64,000 nucleotides of DNA from Streptomyces sp. ISL-1. Its GTDB lineage: Bacteria > Actinomycetota > Actinomycetes > Streptomycetales > Streptomycetaceae. Positions 9,301 to 18,607 of this stretch are shown here, one piece after another (position 1 is the first letter of the stretch; the number at the start of each line of letters is the position of its first letter). The notes below the pieces were generated by a model. It was not told the DNA's origin. It ran no database searches and saw only the letters and a list, made by a program, of their open reading frames with translations. The translations under genes and the position numbers were made by a program. Where the stretch lies: contig NZ_JAGGOI010000007.1 in NCBI RefSeq assembly GCF_018614585.1, positions 62,001 through 126,000 of the forward strand, given 5' to 3'.

Positions 9301-10464
9301 ATGCAGAGCACCGGGATCACCGCACCCGTCGACGTACCGCGCGGACTCGCGGGCGTCGTCGTCACCGACACCGCGCTGGGTGACGTCAGAGGGCGCGAGG
9401 GCTTTTACCACTACCGCCAGTACTCGGCCGTCGAACTCGCCGAGATCCGCGGCTTCGAGGACGTCTGGCATCTGATGTTCTACGGCGAGCTGCCGGACGC
9501 GGCGCAGCGTGCGGCCTTCGTGGGGCACACCGCGTCTCTGCGTCATCTGCCCGACGACGTCCGTGCCGCGCTGCCCGCCATAGCCCGCTCGTGCGTGCTG
9601 TCCGGGCCGCTCGCCGGACTGCGCACCGCGCTCTCCCTGCTGGGAGCCTCCGCGGGGCTGCGCCCGGTGTACGACCTCGACACCGACCGCCGCCGGGCGG
9701 ACGCGCTCGCCGCGTGTGCGGCGGTGCCGACGCTGCTCACCGCGCTGTACCGGCTGGGCCAGGGGCTGGAGCCGGTCGAACCGCGTGACGACCTGCCGTA
9801 CGCCGCCAACTACCTCTACATGCTGACCGGTTCCGAGCCGGAGCCGGCGCGGGCCCGGGCGGTCGAGCAGTACCTCGTGTCCACCGTCGACCACGGCTTC
9901 AACGCCTCGACCTTCACGGCCCGGGTGATCACATCCACCGGAGCCGACGTGGCCGCCTGCCTGGTGGGCGCGATCGGCGCGCTCTCGGGCCCGCTGCACG
10001 GCGGCGCGCCGAGCCGGGCCCTCGACACTCTCGATGCCATCGGCACGCCCGAGCGCATCGACCCCTGGATCAGGGAACGGGTCCTGGCGGGGGATCGGAT
10101 CATGGGCTTCGGCCATCCCGTCTACCGGACGGAGGACCCGCGCTCGCGGATGCTGCGGGGGATCGCCGAGAGTTTCGGCGGCCCGCTCGTGGAGTTCGCC
10201 GTCGAGGTCGAGCGCCGGGTGGAGACGATCCTCGCGGAACTGAAGCCGGGCCGTGAGCTGCACACCAATGTGGAGTTCTACGCCGGGGTGGTCATGGAAC
10301 TGTGCGGGCTGCCGCGTGAGATGTTCACGCCGACCTTCTGCGCGGCCAGGGTCGTCGGCTGGAGCGCCAATATCCTGGAGCAGGCGGCAGACTCGAAGAT
10401 CATCCGCCCGGCGGCCCGCTATGTCGGACCGCCGCCGCCCCAGCCGGTACCGACCGCGTCCTGA
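9301..10464 (+). CDS. Citrate synthase (type 2, actinobacterial)
   Basis: The 387-residue enzyme condenses acetyl-CoA (or another acyl-CoA) with oxaloacetate. Active-site segments are GPLHGGAPSRALD, MGFGHPVYRTEDPR and NVEFYAGV; the last carries Glu where the classical enzyme has Asp375. GGGAGGA precedes the ATG at 9301 by 4 nt, which fixes the start. The divergent HTH-citrate synthase and the palindrome between the two genes suggest joint regulation. Whether it is a citrate or a methylcitrate synthase cannot be told from motifs alone. Confidence 0.88.
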   Translation: MQSTGITAPVDVPRGLAGVVVTDTALGDVRGREGFYHYRQYSAVELAEIRGFEDVWHLMFYGELPDAAQRAAFVGHTASLRHLPDDVRAALPAIARSCVLSGPLAGLRTALSLLGASAGLRPVYDLDTDRRRADALAACAAVPTLLTALYRLGQGLEPVEPRDDLPYAANYLYMLTGSEPEPARARAVEQYLVSTVDHGFNASTFTARVITSTGADVAACLVGAIGALSGPLHGGAPSRALDTLDAIGTPERIDPWIRERVLAGDRIMGFGHPVYRTEDPRSRMLRGIAESFGGPLVEFAVEVERRVETILAELKPGRELHTNVEFYAGVVMELCGLPREMFTPTFCAARVVGWSANILEQAADSKIIRPAARYVGPPPPQPVPTAS

Positions 10465-10812
10465 CCCGTGCTGCAGCCCGGCACCGCTTGGTGGTGCCGG
10501 GTTGTGTGCGGTCCTGACGTACGGGGTCAGGCGTCAGGCGCGCAGACTGCGACCGCACGCCGGCCTACGAGCGGATCGTGGTGGTGAGCGCTGTCGCCCT
10601 GCCGCCGAGCGGCTCTGATCGGTGAAGGGCGAGAAGTGGAGGCGAGGATGAACCGGTCGCCGTCCCAAGGAGGGCCCGGCGGGCGGCAGTAGCCATCGTG
10701 CACCTGAGCGCCTGGCGCGAAGATTTCGGCCGATGGGAGGGGCGGCGGCGCAACATTTGTCGCCCCCCGCCCCGGGAGTGTCTGAATGTCGGGTCGACTA
10801 CGATCCTGCCGC
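10465..10812. other. Intergenic region with terminator and CobW promoter
   Basis: Apart from the terminator at 10477-10501, this 348-bp stretch contains no convincing gene. GC-rich repeats between 10738 and 10780 (GGGGCGGCGGCG and CGCCCCCCGCCCC) can pair around CAACATTTGT. TACGAT at 10799-10804 is a good -10 hexamer for a leaderless GTG at 10813. Confidence 0.5.
10477..10501 (+). terminator. Hairpin terminator after citrate synthase
   Basis: CCCGGCACC (10477-10485) and GGTGCCGGG (10493-10501) form a perfect 9-bp stem with a 7-nt loop, followed by TTGTGT. It begins 13 nt after the citrate synthase stop. Confidence 0.75.
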
Positions 10813-11874
10813 GTGGCAAGAAAACCGATACCCGTCATCGTCCTCGCGGGCTTCCTGGGATCCGGCAAGACGACCTTGCTCAACCATCTGCTGCGCGCGA
10901 GTCGCGGGACCCGGATCGGTGTGATCGTCAATGACTTCGGGTCCATCGAGATCGACGCCATGACCGTGGCCGGTCAGCTGGGCGACTCCACGGTGTCCCT
11001 CGGGAACGGGTGTCTGTGTTGCGCCGTCGACGCGAGCGAGCTGGACGTCTTCCTCGACAAGCTCACCCGGCCCGCCGCTCGCCTTGATGTGATCGTCATC
11101 GAGGCCAGCGGACTCGCCGAGCCGCAGGAACTCGTTCGTATGCTTCTGGCCAGTGACAACGAGCGCATTGTGTACGGCGGACTCGTCCAGGTCGTCGACG
11201 CGGCCGAGTTCGACGCGACACGGGAGCGGCACCCCGAGATCGACCGGCAGCTCGGCATCGCCGATCTGATCGTGCTGAACAAGGCGGACCGTATCGGTGA
11301 GGCCGCCGGTCAGCTGTTGCGCGAGAGGATCACTGCGCTCGCCGGGGGAGCCGCCGTGATGCCGGCGACGTACGGGCGGATCGACCCCGAGCTGCTCTTC
11401 GAGTGCCGTCCGCGGACCGAGCGGGTGGGGCAGCTGTCGTTCGAGGATCTCCGCGACGACGACCACGACGACGATCACGATGACGAGGATCATGACGGCC
11501 ATCTGCATGCCGCCTATGAGACCGTGTCCTTCAGCTCGGCCGGTCCCCTCCACCCCCGCAGGCTGCTGGACTTTCTCGACTCACGGCCCGACGGTCTCTA
11601 CCGCATCAAGGGATTTGTCGACTTCGGCGCGGCCGACCCACACAACCGGTACGCCATTCACGCCGTCGGCCGGTTTCTCCGGTTCCACCCCGAGCCTTGG
11701 CCGGACGGCGCGGAGCGGGTGACGCAGCTGGTCCTGATCGGCTCCGGCATCGACACCGGAGCCCTGCTCAAGGAACTCGATGCCGCCCGCACGGCCGGGC
11801 CGCAGGACGCCCCCGATGAGCACAGCATGTGGGGCGTCCTGCGGTTCGTACAGGAAGAAGAGGCTGCGCCCTAG
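10813..11874 (+). CDS. CobW/COG0523 family GTPase (putative metallochaperone)
   Basis: The 353-residue G3E GTPase has Walker A GFLGSGKTTLLNH, the CXCC metal site GNGCLCCAV, the switch/Walker B segment VIVIEASGLAEP and the guanine-specificity motif NKAD. A metal-binding insert rich in His and Asp (DDDHDDDHDDEDHDGHLH) precedes the CobW C-terminal domain. COG0523 proteins deliver or insert zinc, cobalt or nickel; which metal is used here is unknown. GTG 10813 is preferred over an ATG at 10786 because TACGAT lies 8 nt upstream, the pattern seen for other leaderless genes in the window. No Zur-like box was recognised. The stop codon overlaps the convergent parC stop (CTAG). Confidence 0.88.
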   Translation: MARKPIPVIVLAGFLGSGKTTLLNHLLRASRGTRIGVIVNDFGSIEIDAMTVAGQLGDSTVSLGNGCLCCAVDASELDVFLDKLTRPAARLDVIVIEASGLAEPQELVRMLLASDNERIVYGGLVQVVDAAEFDATRERHPEIDRQLGIADLIVLNKADRIGEAAGQLLRERITALAGGAAVMPATYGRIDPELLFECRPRTERVGQLSFEDLRDDDHDDDHDDEDHDGHLHAAYETVSFSSAGPLHPRRLLDFLDSRPDGLYRIKGFVDFGAADPHNRYAIHAVGRFLRFHPEPWPDGAERVTQLVLIGSGIDTGALLKELDAARTAGPQDAPDEHSMWGVLRFVQEEEAAP

Positions 11875-14321
11875 CTCGCCGGGCCCGCCAGCACCGCCAC
11901 CGACGACGTCAGGGGAGTGCCCGAACCGTCGCGGCGCGGGTCGGTCTCCGGCAGCTCGGCCGGTGCGCCGTTCTTCTGCGCCGCCCGCGCCGGAGCCGCG
12001 CCCGCCCAGGCCAGTACGAGCACGTCCTCGCCCTTGAGGAACCGCTGACAGCGCACCCCGCCGGTGGCCCTCCCCTTGCGTGGGTACTGGTCGAAGGGCG
12101 TCAGCTTCGCCGTCAGTTCCGAGTCGTCCAGCGTGCCGTGCGAGCCGGCGACCGTGAACACCACCGCGTCCCCGGCCGGGTCAACCGCCGTGAACGAGAT
12201 CACCTCGGCGCCGTCCGCAAGCTTGACGCCGGCCATGCCGCCCGCCCCACGGCCCTGCGGTCGTACCTGCGAGGCCGGGTAGCGCAGCAGCTGCGCGTCG
12301 GATGTGATGAAGACCAGGTCCTCCTCGCCCGTACGCAGCTCCGCTCCGCCTACGACCCGGTCGCCGTCCCTGAGGGCGATGACCTCCAACTCGTCCTTGT
12401 TGGCGGGGTAGTCGGGCACGACACGCTTGACGACACCCTGCAGGGTGCCGAGCGCCAGGCCCGGCGAGGACTCGTCGAGCGTGGTGAGGCAGACGACCCG
12501 CTCGTCCGCCTCCAGTGACAGGAACTCCGAGACCGGCGCCCCGCCTGAGAGGTTGGGCGCCGAAGCGGTGTCCGGCAGCTGCGGCAGATCGATCACCGAG
12601 ATTCGCAGCAGCCGCCCGGCCGACGTCACCACGCCCACGTCGCCGCGCTGCGTCGCGGGCACTGCGGAGACGATCACATCGTGCTTGGCACGCCTGGCGC
12701 CCTCCTCCACCGGCGGCTCGCCCGTGGCCGTACGGGCCAGCAGACCCGTCGAGGACATCAGCACCCGGCACGGGTCGTCCGCGACCTCGAGCGACGCCGC
12801 GGCGACCGGCGTGCTCGCCGACTCCAGCAGTACGGTGCGCCGCTCGGTGCCGAACTTCTTCGCCACGGCCGCCAGTTCGCCCGAGACCAGCTTGCGCAGC
12901 TCGGCGTCCGAGTCCAGGATCCCGGTCAGCTCGTCGATCTCGCCGTTCAGCCGGTCGCGCTCGCTCTCCAGCTCTATGCGGTCGAACTTGGTCAGCCGGC
13001 GCAGCGGGGTGTCCAGGATGTACTGGGTCTGGATGTTGCTCAGCGAGAAGTGCTCGATCAGCCGCTCCTTCGCCTGCGCGGAGTTCTCACTGGACCGGAT
13101 GAGGCGGATGACCTCGTCGATGTCGATGAGCGCGACGAGCAGGCCCTCGACGAGATGCAGCCTGTCGCGCCGCTTGGTCCGCCGGAACTCGCTGCGCCGG
13201 CGCACTACCTCGAAGCGGTGGTCGAGGTAGACCTCGAGCAGTTCCTTGAGCCCCAGCGTGAGCGGCTGCCCGTCCACCAGCGCCACATTGTTGATGCCGA
13301 AGGTCTCCTCCATCGGCGTCAGCTTGTAGAGCTGCTCGAGCACGGCCTCCGGAATGAAGCCGTTCTTGACTTCGATGACCAGTCGCAGACCGTGCGAGCG
13401 GTCGGTGAGGTCCTTGACGTCCGCGATGCCCTGGAGCTTCTTCGACGAGACCAGGTCCTTGATCTTGGCGATCACCTTCTCCGGGCCGACGGTGAAGGGC
13501 AGTTCGGTGACGACCAGGCCCTTGCGGCGCGCCGTGACGTCCTCCACGGAGACCGTCGCGCGGATCTTGAAGGTGCCGCGCCCCGCTTCGTACGCATCCT
13601 TGATGCCGGTCAGGCCCACGATCCGGCCGCCGGTCGGCAGGTCGGGCCCGGGGACGAAGCGCATCAGCGTCTCGAGGTCCGCGCCCGGGTGCTTGATCAG
13701 ATGGCGGGCGGCGGCGATGACCTCGCCGAGATTGTGCGGCGGCATGTTCGTCGCCATGCCGACCGCGATCCCGGACGCGCCGTTGACCAGCAGATTCGGG
13801 TAGGCGGCGGGGAGAACGACGGGCTCGCGCTCCTGGCCGTCGTAGTTCGACCGGAAGTCGACCGTGTCCTCGTCGATCGACTCGGTCATCAGTGACGTCG
13901 CGTCGGCCATCCGGCACTCGGTGTAGCGCATGGCGGCCGGCGGGTCGTCATTGCCGAGCGAGCCGAAGTTGCCGTGTCCGTCGACCAGCGGCAGGCGCAT
14001 CGAGAACGGCTGCGCCATCCGAACCAGGGCGTCGTAGATCGACGCGTCGCCGTGCGGGTGCAATTTACCCATGACCTCGCCGACGACACGGGCGCACTTC
14101 ACATAGCCCCGGTCGGGGCGCAGGCCCATCTCGTTCATTTGGTACACGATCCGGCGGTGCACCGGCTTCATGCCGTCACGTGCGTCCGGCAGGGCCCGGG
14201 AGTAGATCACCGAGTACGCGTACTCGAGGAAGGAGCCCTGCATTTCGTCCACCACGTCGATGTCGAGGATCCGCTCCTCGAAATCGTCCGGCGGCGGTGT
14301 CTTCGTGCTGCGGCGGGCCAT
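11871..14321 (-). CDS. parC: DNA topoisomerase IV subunit A / GyrA-type type IIA topoisomerase
   Basis: The 816-residue breakage-reunion subunit has the conserved N-terminal [19 protein letters not shown], catalytic Tyr133 in [10 protein letters not shown] and six C-terminal beta-pinwheel blades. The quinolone-determining segment reads [10 protein letters not shown], with Ala at the Ser83/Ser80 position of E. coli, as in mycobacterial GyrA. By position the gene matches S. coelicolor parC (SCO5836), whose partner parE lies elsewhere. It relaxes and decatenates chromosomes together with ParE and ATP. It is read towards cobW; the two coding regions overlap by 4 nt at their stops, leaving no room for a separate terminator. 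Confidence 0.93.
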   Translation of the reverse strand: MARRSTKTPPPDDFEERILDIDVVDEMQGSFLEYAYSVIYSRALPDARDGMKPVHRRIVYQMNEMGLRPDRGYVKCARVVGEVMGKLHPHGDASIYDALVRMAQPFSMRLPLVDGHGNFGSLGNDDPPAAMRYTECRMADATSLMTESIDEDTVDFRSNYDGQEREPVVLPAAYPNLLVNGASGIAVGMATNMPPHNLGEVIAAARHLIKHPGADLETLMRFVPGPDLPTGGRIVGLTGIKDAYEAGRGTFKIRATVSVEDVTARRKGLVVTELPFTVGPEKVIAKIKDLVSSKKLQGIADVKDLTDRSHGLRLVIEVKNGFIPEAVLEQLYKLTPMEETFGINNVALVDGQPLTLGLKELLEVYLDHRFEVVRRRSEFRRTKRRDRLHLVEGLLVALIDIDEVIRLIRSSENSAQAKERLIEHFSLSNIQTQYILDTPLRRLTKFDRIELESERDRLNGEIDELTGILDSDAELRKLVSGELAAVAKKFGTERRTVLLESASTPVAAASLEVADDPCRVLMSSTGLLARTATGEPPVEEGARRAKHDVIVSAVPATQRGDVGVVTSAGRLLRISVIDLPQLPDTASAPNLSGGAPVSEFLSLEADERVVCLTTLDESSPGLALGTLQGVVKRVVPDYPANKDELEVIALRDGDRVVGGAELRTGEEDLVFITSDAQLLRYPASQVRPQGRGAGGMAGVKLADGAEVISFTAVDPAGDAVVFTVAGSHGTLDDSELTAKLTPFDQYPRKGRATGGVRCQRFLKGEDVLVLAWAGAAPARAAQKNGAPAELPETDPRRDGSGTPLTSSVAVLAGPAS

Positions 14322-14480
14322 CGCGGCTGCTGCTCCTTCGCGTACCAGATCTGGAACTGACGCCGACCATTGTGGACCGTCCCACTGACAACGCCGACCG
14401 CGACCCGGGAACTTCGCCAGCTGTCAGCGCGCTTGCATACAGTGGCAGGACTTCTCCATATCGCGATCGAAGGGACGTAC

Positions 14481-15854
14481 ATGCCCATGGGTCACACGGC
14501 CACAGCGCAGGCCGGTTCCGGCGGCCTGACAGCGACTGAGCACCGGCTGGCCAACGGCCTGCGCGTGGTGCTCTCCGAGGACCACCTGACCCCGGTCGCC
14601 GCTGTCTGCCTCTGGTACGACGTCGGCTCACGCCACGAGGTCAAGGGCCGTACCGGCCTCGCCCACCTCTTCGAGCACCTGATGTTCCAGGGCTCGGGCC
14701 AGGTGACGGGGAACGGACACTTCGAGCTGGTGCAGGGCGCCGGTGGCTCGCTGAACGGCACCACCAGCTTCGAGCGCACCAACTACTTCGAGACGATGCC
14801 CACACACCAGCTGGAGCTGGCGCTCTGGCTGGAAGCCGACCGGATGGGCTCGCTGCTCGCCGCGCTCGACGACGAGTCGATGGAAAATCAGCGCGACGTC
14901 GTCAAGAACGAGCGCCGCCAGCGGTACGACAACGTTCCGTACGGCACGGCCTTCGAGAAGCTGACTGCCCTCGCCTACCCCGAGGGCCACCCGTACCACC
15001 ACACGCCGATCGGCTCGATGGCCGACCTGGACGCCGCGACCCTCGAGGACGCCCGCGCCTTCTTCCGTACCTACTACGCGCCGAACAACGCCGTGCTGTC
15101 GGTCGTCGGCGACATCGACCCGAAGCAGACGCTCGCCTGGATCGAGAAGTACTTCGGCTCCATCCCCGCCCACGACGGCAAGCAGCCGCCGCGGGACGGC
15201 TCCCTCCCGGAGATCATCGGCGAGCAGCTGCGCGAGGAGATCGTCGAGGAGGTCCCGGCGCGTGCGCTGATGGCCGCCTACCGGCTGCCGCACGACGGCA
15301 CGCGCGAGTGCGACGCCGCCGATCTGGCGCTGACCGTCCTCGGCGGCGGCGAGTCGTCCCGGCTGCACAACCGTCTGGTGCGCCGGGACCAGACGGCTGT
15401 CGCGGCCGGTTTCGGCCTGTTGCGGCTGGCCGGCGCGCCCTCGCTCGGCTGGCTGGACGTGAAGACGTCCGGCGGCGTGGAGGTCCCGCAGATCGAGGCC
15501 GCGGTCGACGAGGAGCTCGCGCGGTTCGCCGCCGAGGGCCCCACGCCCGAGGAGATGGAGCGCGCACAGGCCCAGTTGGAGCGCGAGTGGCTGGACCGGC
15601 TGGGTACGGTCGCGGGCCGCGCCGACGAACTGTGCCGGTACGCGGTGCTGTTCGGTGATCCGCAGCTGGCGCTGACCGCCGTGCAGCGGGTGCTGGCCGT
15701 CACCGCCGAGGAGGTACAGGAGGCCTCCAAGGCCCGGCTGCGTCCCGACAACAGGGCAGTTCTGGTCTACGAGCCCATCTCGGCCGACGACGGCGAGGGC
15801 GACGACAGCGACGACAGCGACGAGACCAACCAGCACGAGGGGACCGACCAGTGA
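14481..15854 (+). CDS. M16 family metallopeptidase, catalytic subunit
   Basis: This 457-residue peptidase carries the inverted zinc motif HLFEH (His62, Glu65, His66) near the N-terminus, with the third-ligand region at about residue 139 (NQRDVVKNERRQ). It lacks the C-terminal Arg/Tyr substrate-binding pair. The ATG at 14481 follows GAAGGGA; upstream in-frame codons are not protein-like. A Glu/Asp/Ser-rich tail (DDGEGDDSDDSDETNQ) ends the protein. The stop overlaps the next start (GTGA), so the two M16 genes are translationally coupled. Confidence 0.92.
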   Translation: MPMGHTATAQAGSGGLTATEHRLANGLRVVLSEDHLTPVAAVCLWYDVGSRHEVKGRTGLAHLFEHLMFQGSGQVTGNGHFELVQGAGGSLNGTTSFERTNYFETMPTHQLELALWLEADRMGSLLAALDDESMENQRDVVKNERRQRYDNVPYGTAFEKLTALAYPEGHPYHHTPIGSMADLDAATLEDARAFFRTYYAPNNAVLSVVGDIDPKQTLAWIEKYFGSIPAHDGKQPPRDGSLPEIIGEQLREEIVEEVPARALMAAYRLPHDGTRECDAADLALTVLGGGESSRLHNRLVRRDQTAVAAGFGLLRLAGAPSLGWLDVKTSGGVEVPQIEAAVDEELARFAAEGPTPEEMERAQAQLEREWLDRLGTVAGRADELCRYAVLFGDPQLALTAVQRVLAVTAEEVQEASKARLRPDNRAVLVYEPISADDGEGDDSDDSDETNQHEGTDQ

Positions 15855-17239
15855 GCGACGCTGCCGTGACCATGCAGTTCCACCCGCAGCCGACGGCCGG
15901 AGAAGCCCGGCCCTGGGCGTTCCCCGCCCCCGAGCGAGGCACGCTGGACAACGGGCTCACGGTGCTGCGCTGCCACCGTCCCGGCCAGCAGGTGGTGGCC
16001 GTCGAGATCAGCCTCGACGCGCCGCTGGACGCCGAGCCGGAGGGCCTCGACGGCGTCGCCACGATCATGGCGCGCGCCCTGTCGGAGGGCACCGACAAGC
16101 GCTCCGCGGAGGAGTTCGCGGCCGAGTTGGAGCGCTGTGGAGCGACGCTCGACTCGCACGCCGACCACCCCGGCGTCCGCGTCTCCCTGGAGGTCCCGGT
16201 CTCCCGGCTGCCCAAGGCGCTCGGCCTGCTCGCCGAGGCGCTGCGCGCACCCGCCTTCGCCGACAACGAGGTGGAGCGGCTCGTACGCAACCGTCTCGAC
16301 GAGATCCCGCACGAGACGGCCAATCCGGCCCGCCGTGCCGCCAAGGAGCTCTCCAGGCAGCTCTTCCCGGCCTCCCTGCGCATGTCGCGCCCCCGCCAGG
16401 GCACGGAGGAGACTGTCGCGCGGATCAACTCCGGGGCTGTGCGGGGCTTCTTCGAGGCGCATGTGCGGCCCGCCACGGCCACCGCGGTGATCGTCGGCGA
16501 CCTCACCGGGGTCGACCTGGACGCCGTACTGGCCGACACGCTCGGCGCCTGGAAGGGCGACAGCGCCGCTCCCCGTCCCGTACCGCCGATCACGGCCGAC
16601 GACACGGGCCGCGTGGTCATCGTGGACCGTCCGGGCGCCGTGCAGACACAGCTGCTGATCGGCCGCATCGGGCCGGACCGGCACGACCGTGTCTGGCCGG
16701 CGCAGGTGCTCGGCGCGTACTGCCTGGGCGGCACCCTCACCTCCCGCCTGGACCGCGTCCTGCGCGAGGAGAAGGGCTACACCTACGGCGTACGGGCCTT
16801 CGGCCAGGTACTGCGGTCGGCCCCTGACGGGTCCGGCGCCGCGATGCTCGCCATCAGTGGCTCGGTGGACACCCCCAACACCGGACCGGCGCTGGAGGAC
16901 CTCTGGAAGGTGCTGGGCACGCTCGCGGCCGAGGGGCTCACCGACGCCGAGCGGGATGTCGCGGTGCAGAACCTGGTGGGCGTCGCCCCGCTGAAGTTCG
17001 AGACGGCGGCGTCCGTCGCGGGCACGCTCGCCGACCAGGTCGAGCAGTCCCTCCCGGACGACTACCAGGCGCAGTTGTACCTGCGGCTGGCCGAGACCGG
17101 CACCGTTGAGGCGACGGCCGCGGCCGTCAACGGCTTCCCGGTGGACCGGCTTGTCACTGTGCTCGTCGGCGACGCCTCGCAGATCGAGGAGCCGGTCAGG
17201 GCCCTGGGCATCGGTGAAGTGACCGTTGTCACGGGCTGA
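15851..17239 (+). CDS. M16 family peptidase, non-catalytic partner with Arg/Tyr motif
   Basis: The 462-residue protein aligns with M16 peptidases, but the zinc motif is missing: where HxxEH is expected it reads GVATIMARALSEGT. It does carry the RVLREEKGYTYGV segment, the Arg/Tyr element used by M16 enzymes to hold the substrate. Its upstream partner has the zinc site but not this motif. The pair therefore probably forms a heterodimer, like mitochondrial processing peptidase or other two-subunit bacterial M16B proteases. It is followed by a strong terminator. Confidence 0.92.
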   Translation: MSDAAVTMQFHPQPTAGEARPWAFPAPERGTLDNGLTVLRCHRPGQQVVAVEISLDAPLDAEPEGLDGVATIMARALSEGTDKRSAEEFAAELERCGATLDSHADHPGVRVSLEVPVSRLPKALGLLAEALRAPAFADNEVERLVRNRLDEIPHETANPARRAAKELSRQLFPASLRMSRPRQGTEETVARINSGAVRGFFEAHVRPATATAVIVGDLTGVDLDAVLADTLGAWKGDSAAPRPVPPITADDTGRVVIVDRPGAVQTQLLIGRIGPDRHDRVWPAQVLGAYCLGGTLTSRLDRVLREEKGYTYGVRAFGQVLRSAPDGSGAAMLAISGSVDTPNTGPALEDLWKVLGTLAAEGLTDAERDVAVQNLVGVAPLKFETAASVAGTLADQVEQSLPDDYQAQLYLRLAETGTVEATAAAVNGFPVDRLVTVLVGDASQIEEPVRALGIGEVTVVTG

Positions 17240-17475
17240 TTGACCCCAAGTCGATCGATCGCACCTGGCAAACAACATAAAACAGACAAGCGGAACCCCG
17301 GCCTCGAATGCGATGCCGGGGTTCCGGCTTATGCCCGGTTTGTTGGAGAGGCTGCCTGTCTGACCTGTGGGATGCACTACAAAAGGGCCTGGCCGTTTGG
17401 TGAATGAAAGATGACACGCCTAGCGTCGGTCCGGCTGTCCGCCAGTAGCCCGCCGCGCCCGCGGCGACGGACAGT
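17240..17475 (+). other. Intergenic region: terminator and promoter of the riboswitch transcript
   Basis: The first half carries the M16 terminator (17291-17326). The second half contains a promoter-like pair TTGGTG (17397-17402) and TAGCGT (17421-17426) with an 18-bp spacer, about 50 nt upstream of the riboswitch core. No protein-coding gene was seen. Confidence 0.6.
17291..17326 (+). terminator. Terminator after the M16 pair
   Basis: GGAACCCCGGC (17292-17302) and GCCGGGGTTCC (17315-17325) pair perfectly, extended by one C-G pair, with a 12-nt loop and a following GGCTT. Confidence 0.8.
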
Positions 17476-17632
17476 CATCGCCGAGTCCCCGTATGGCGCG
17501 AGCCTGGGGAGCCGGGGACCCAATCAGTCCCTGGGGTGAATCGGACGCCTACGCACCCGTGCGGAGGAGCCCGTAGGAGACCTTCCTGCTCCGAACCCGT
17601 CAGCTAACCCGGTAGGCGAGAAGGAAGGAAAG
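17476..17632 (+). promoter_or_regulatory. c-di-AMP riboswitch (ydaO/yuaA type)
   Basis: The 5' leader of the M23 gene contains the conserved blocks of the ydaO aptamer in order: GCCGAGTCCCCGTATGG, GGGGAGCCGGGGACCC, CTGGGGTGAATCGG, a CGTAGGAGACCTTCC block, then CCGAACCCGTCAGCTAACC and GGTAGGCGAGAAGGAAGGA. In streptomycetes these RNAs sit before cell-wall hydrolase and resuscitation-factor genes. Ligand binding in this class generally lowers expression. The aptamer ends about 14 nt from the ATG, so control could act on ribosome access as well as on elongation. Confidence 0.92.
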
Positions 17633-17645
17633 GACCAGCCACTTC

Positions 17646-18416
17646 ATGGCGTTCACCCGTGCCACCGGGAAGCACCGTGCCCCGAGCCGCCTGACGCGCA
17701 AGAGCGCGAGCATGGCCGGCGTCGCGGCCCTTGCCACCACCGGCGTCATCGGAACCCTCGCTTCCCCGGCGCTCGCAGCCGAGACCGGTGCCGCCACGGT
17801 CGAGGACACCGGCCTGACCCAGATCGTGGCCGCCGACTCGCTCGCCGACCAGATCGCCGACCAGGCCGCCGCCCAGAAGCGGGAGGCCGCCGAGGCCGCC
17901 GCCAAGGCGAAGGCCGAGGCCGAGGCCAAGCGCAAGGCCGAGGCCCGCGCCAAGGAGGCCCGCGAGGCCAAGGAGCGCGCCGCTCGCGAGGCCGAGCGCA
18001 AGCGCCTGAACTCCTTCCGGCTCCCCATCGCCGGCTCGTACGTCACCACCGGCTACAAGGCCGGCGGCTCGCTCTGGTCCTCCGGCAGCCACTCCGGCGT
18101 CGACTTCCATGCCGCGTCCGGCACTTCGGTTGTGGCCGTCGGCGCGGGCACCGTCGTCGAGGCCGGCTGGGGCGGCTCCTACGGCAACAACATCGTGATC
18201 AAGATGAACGACGGCTCGTACACGCAGTACGGACACCTCTCGTCCATCGGCGTCTCGGTCGGCCAGCGGGTCACCCCGGGCAAGCAGATAGGCCTCTCCG
18301 GCTCGACCGGCAACACCACCGGGGCGCACCTCCACTTCGAGGCCCGCACCAGCCCCGAGTACGGCTCCGACATCAACCCGGTCGCGTACCTGCGTGCGCA
18401 CGGCGTCGGCGTCTGA
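17646..18416 (+). CDS. Secreted M23 (LytM) peptidoglycan endopeptidase
   Basis: The 256-residue protein has an Arg/Lys N-terminus, a hydrophobic signal segment and a cleavage site near SPALAAE (residue 40). An Ala/Lys/Glu-rich coiled coil follows at about 75-118. The LytM domain contains HSGVDFH and GAHLHFEA, the zinc and catalytic positions of M23 enzymes. It should cut peptide cross-links in peptidoglycan outside the cell. The upstream c-di-AMP riboswitch ties its production to the second messenger for osmotic and wall stress. An 11-bp gap and GAAGGAAAGGA upstream support the ATG at 17646. Confidence 0.93.
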   Translation: MAFTRATGKHRAPSRLTRKSASMAGVAALATTGVIGTLASPALAAETGAATVEDTGLTQIVAADSLADQIADQAAAQKREAAEAAAKAKAEAEAKRKAEARAKEAREAKERAAREAERKRLNSFRLPIAGSYVTTGYKAGGSLWSSGSHSGVDFHAASGTSVVAVGAGTVVEAGWGGSYGNNIVIKMNDGSYTQYGHLSSIGVSVGQRVTPGKQIGLSGSTGNTTGAHLHFEARTSPEYGSDINPVAYLRAHGVGV

Positions 18417-18432
18417 ACGACACCTGAGCGAA

Positions 18433-18462
18433 CGAAGGCCCCGGCCGCCGCCGGGGCCTTCG
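18433..18462 (+). terminator. Terminator after M23 gene
   Basis: CGAAGGCCCCGGC (18433-18445) and GCCGGGGCCTTCG (18450-18462) form a perfect 13-bp stem with a CGCC loop. Confidence 0.85.
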
Positions 18463-18500
18463 GCGTTGGGCCTCTCCGATCGGCTCTCTGGCCAAAAGAT

Positions 18501-18510
18501 ATCCATGGAT
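18501..18510. promoter_or_regulatory. Short palindrome upstream of the GntR gene
   Basis: ATCCATGGAT is a perfect 10-bp palindrome in the promoter region, flanked by CTGGCCA (18488-18494) and TGGCCAT. It may be an operator for the regulator that follows; support is limited to position and symmetry. Confidence 0.3.
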
Positions 18511-18607
18511 TTCCAGTGGCCATCGGAAAATCCGGCCGATTGCAATAGAGTCACCGAACAGGCGTCAATCGGCTGCGTTTCGCGCGGATTAAAGCGGAGG
18601 TTCGGTC

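Noticed and set aside
14020..14080. Quinolone-resistance mutation in ParC (Ala at the Ser83-equivalent)
   Set aside because: Ala at this position is common in actinobacterial type II topoisomerases and cannot be called acquired resistance.
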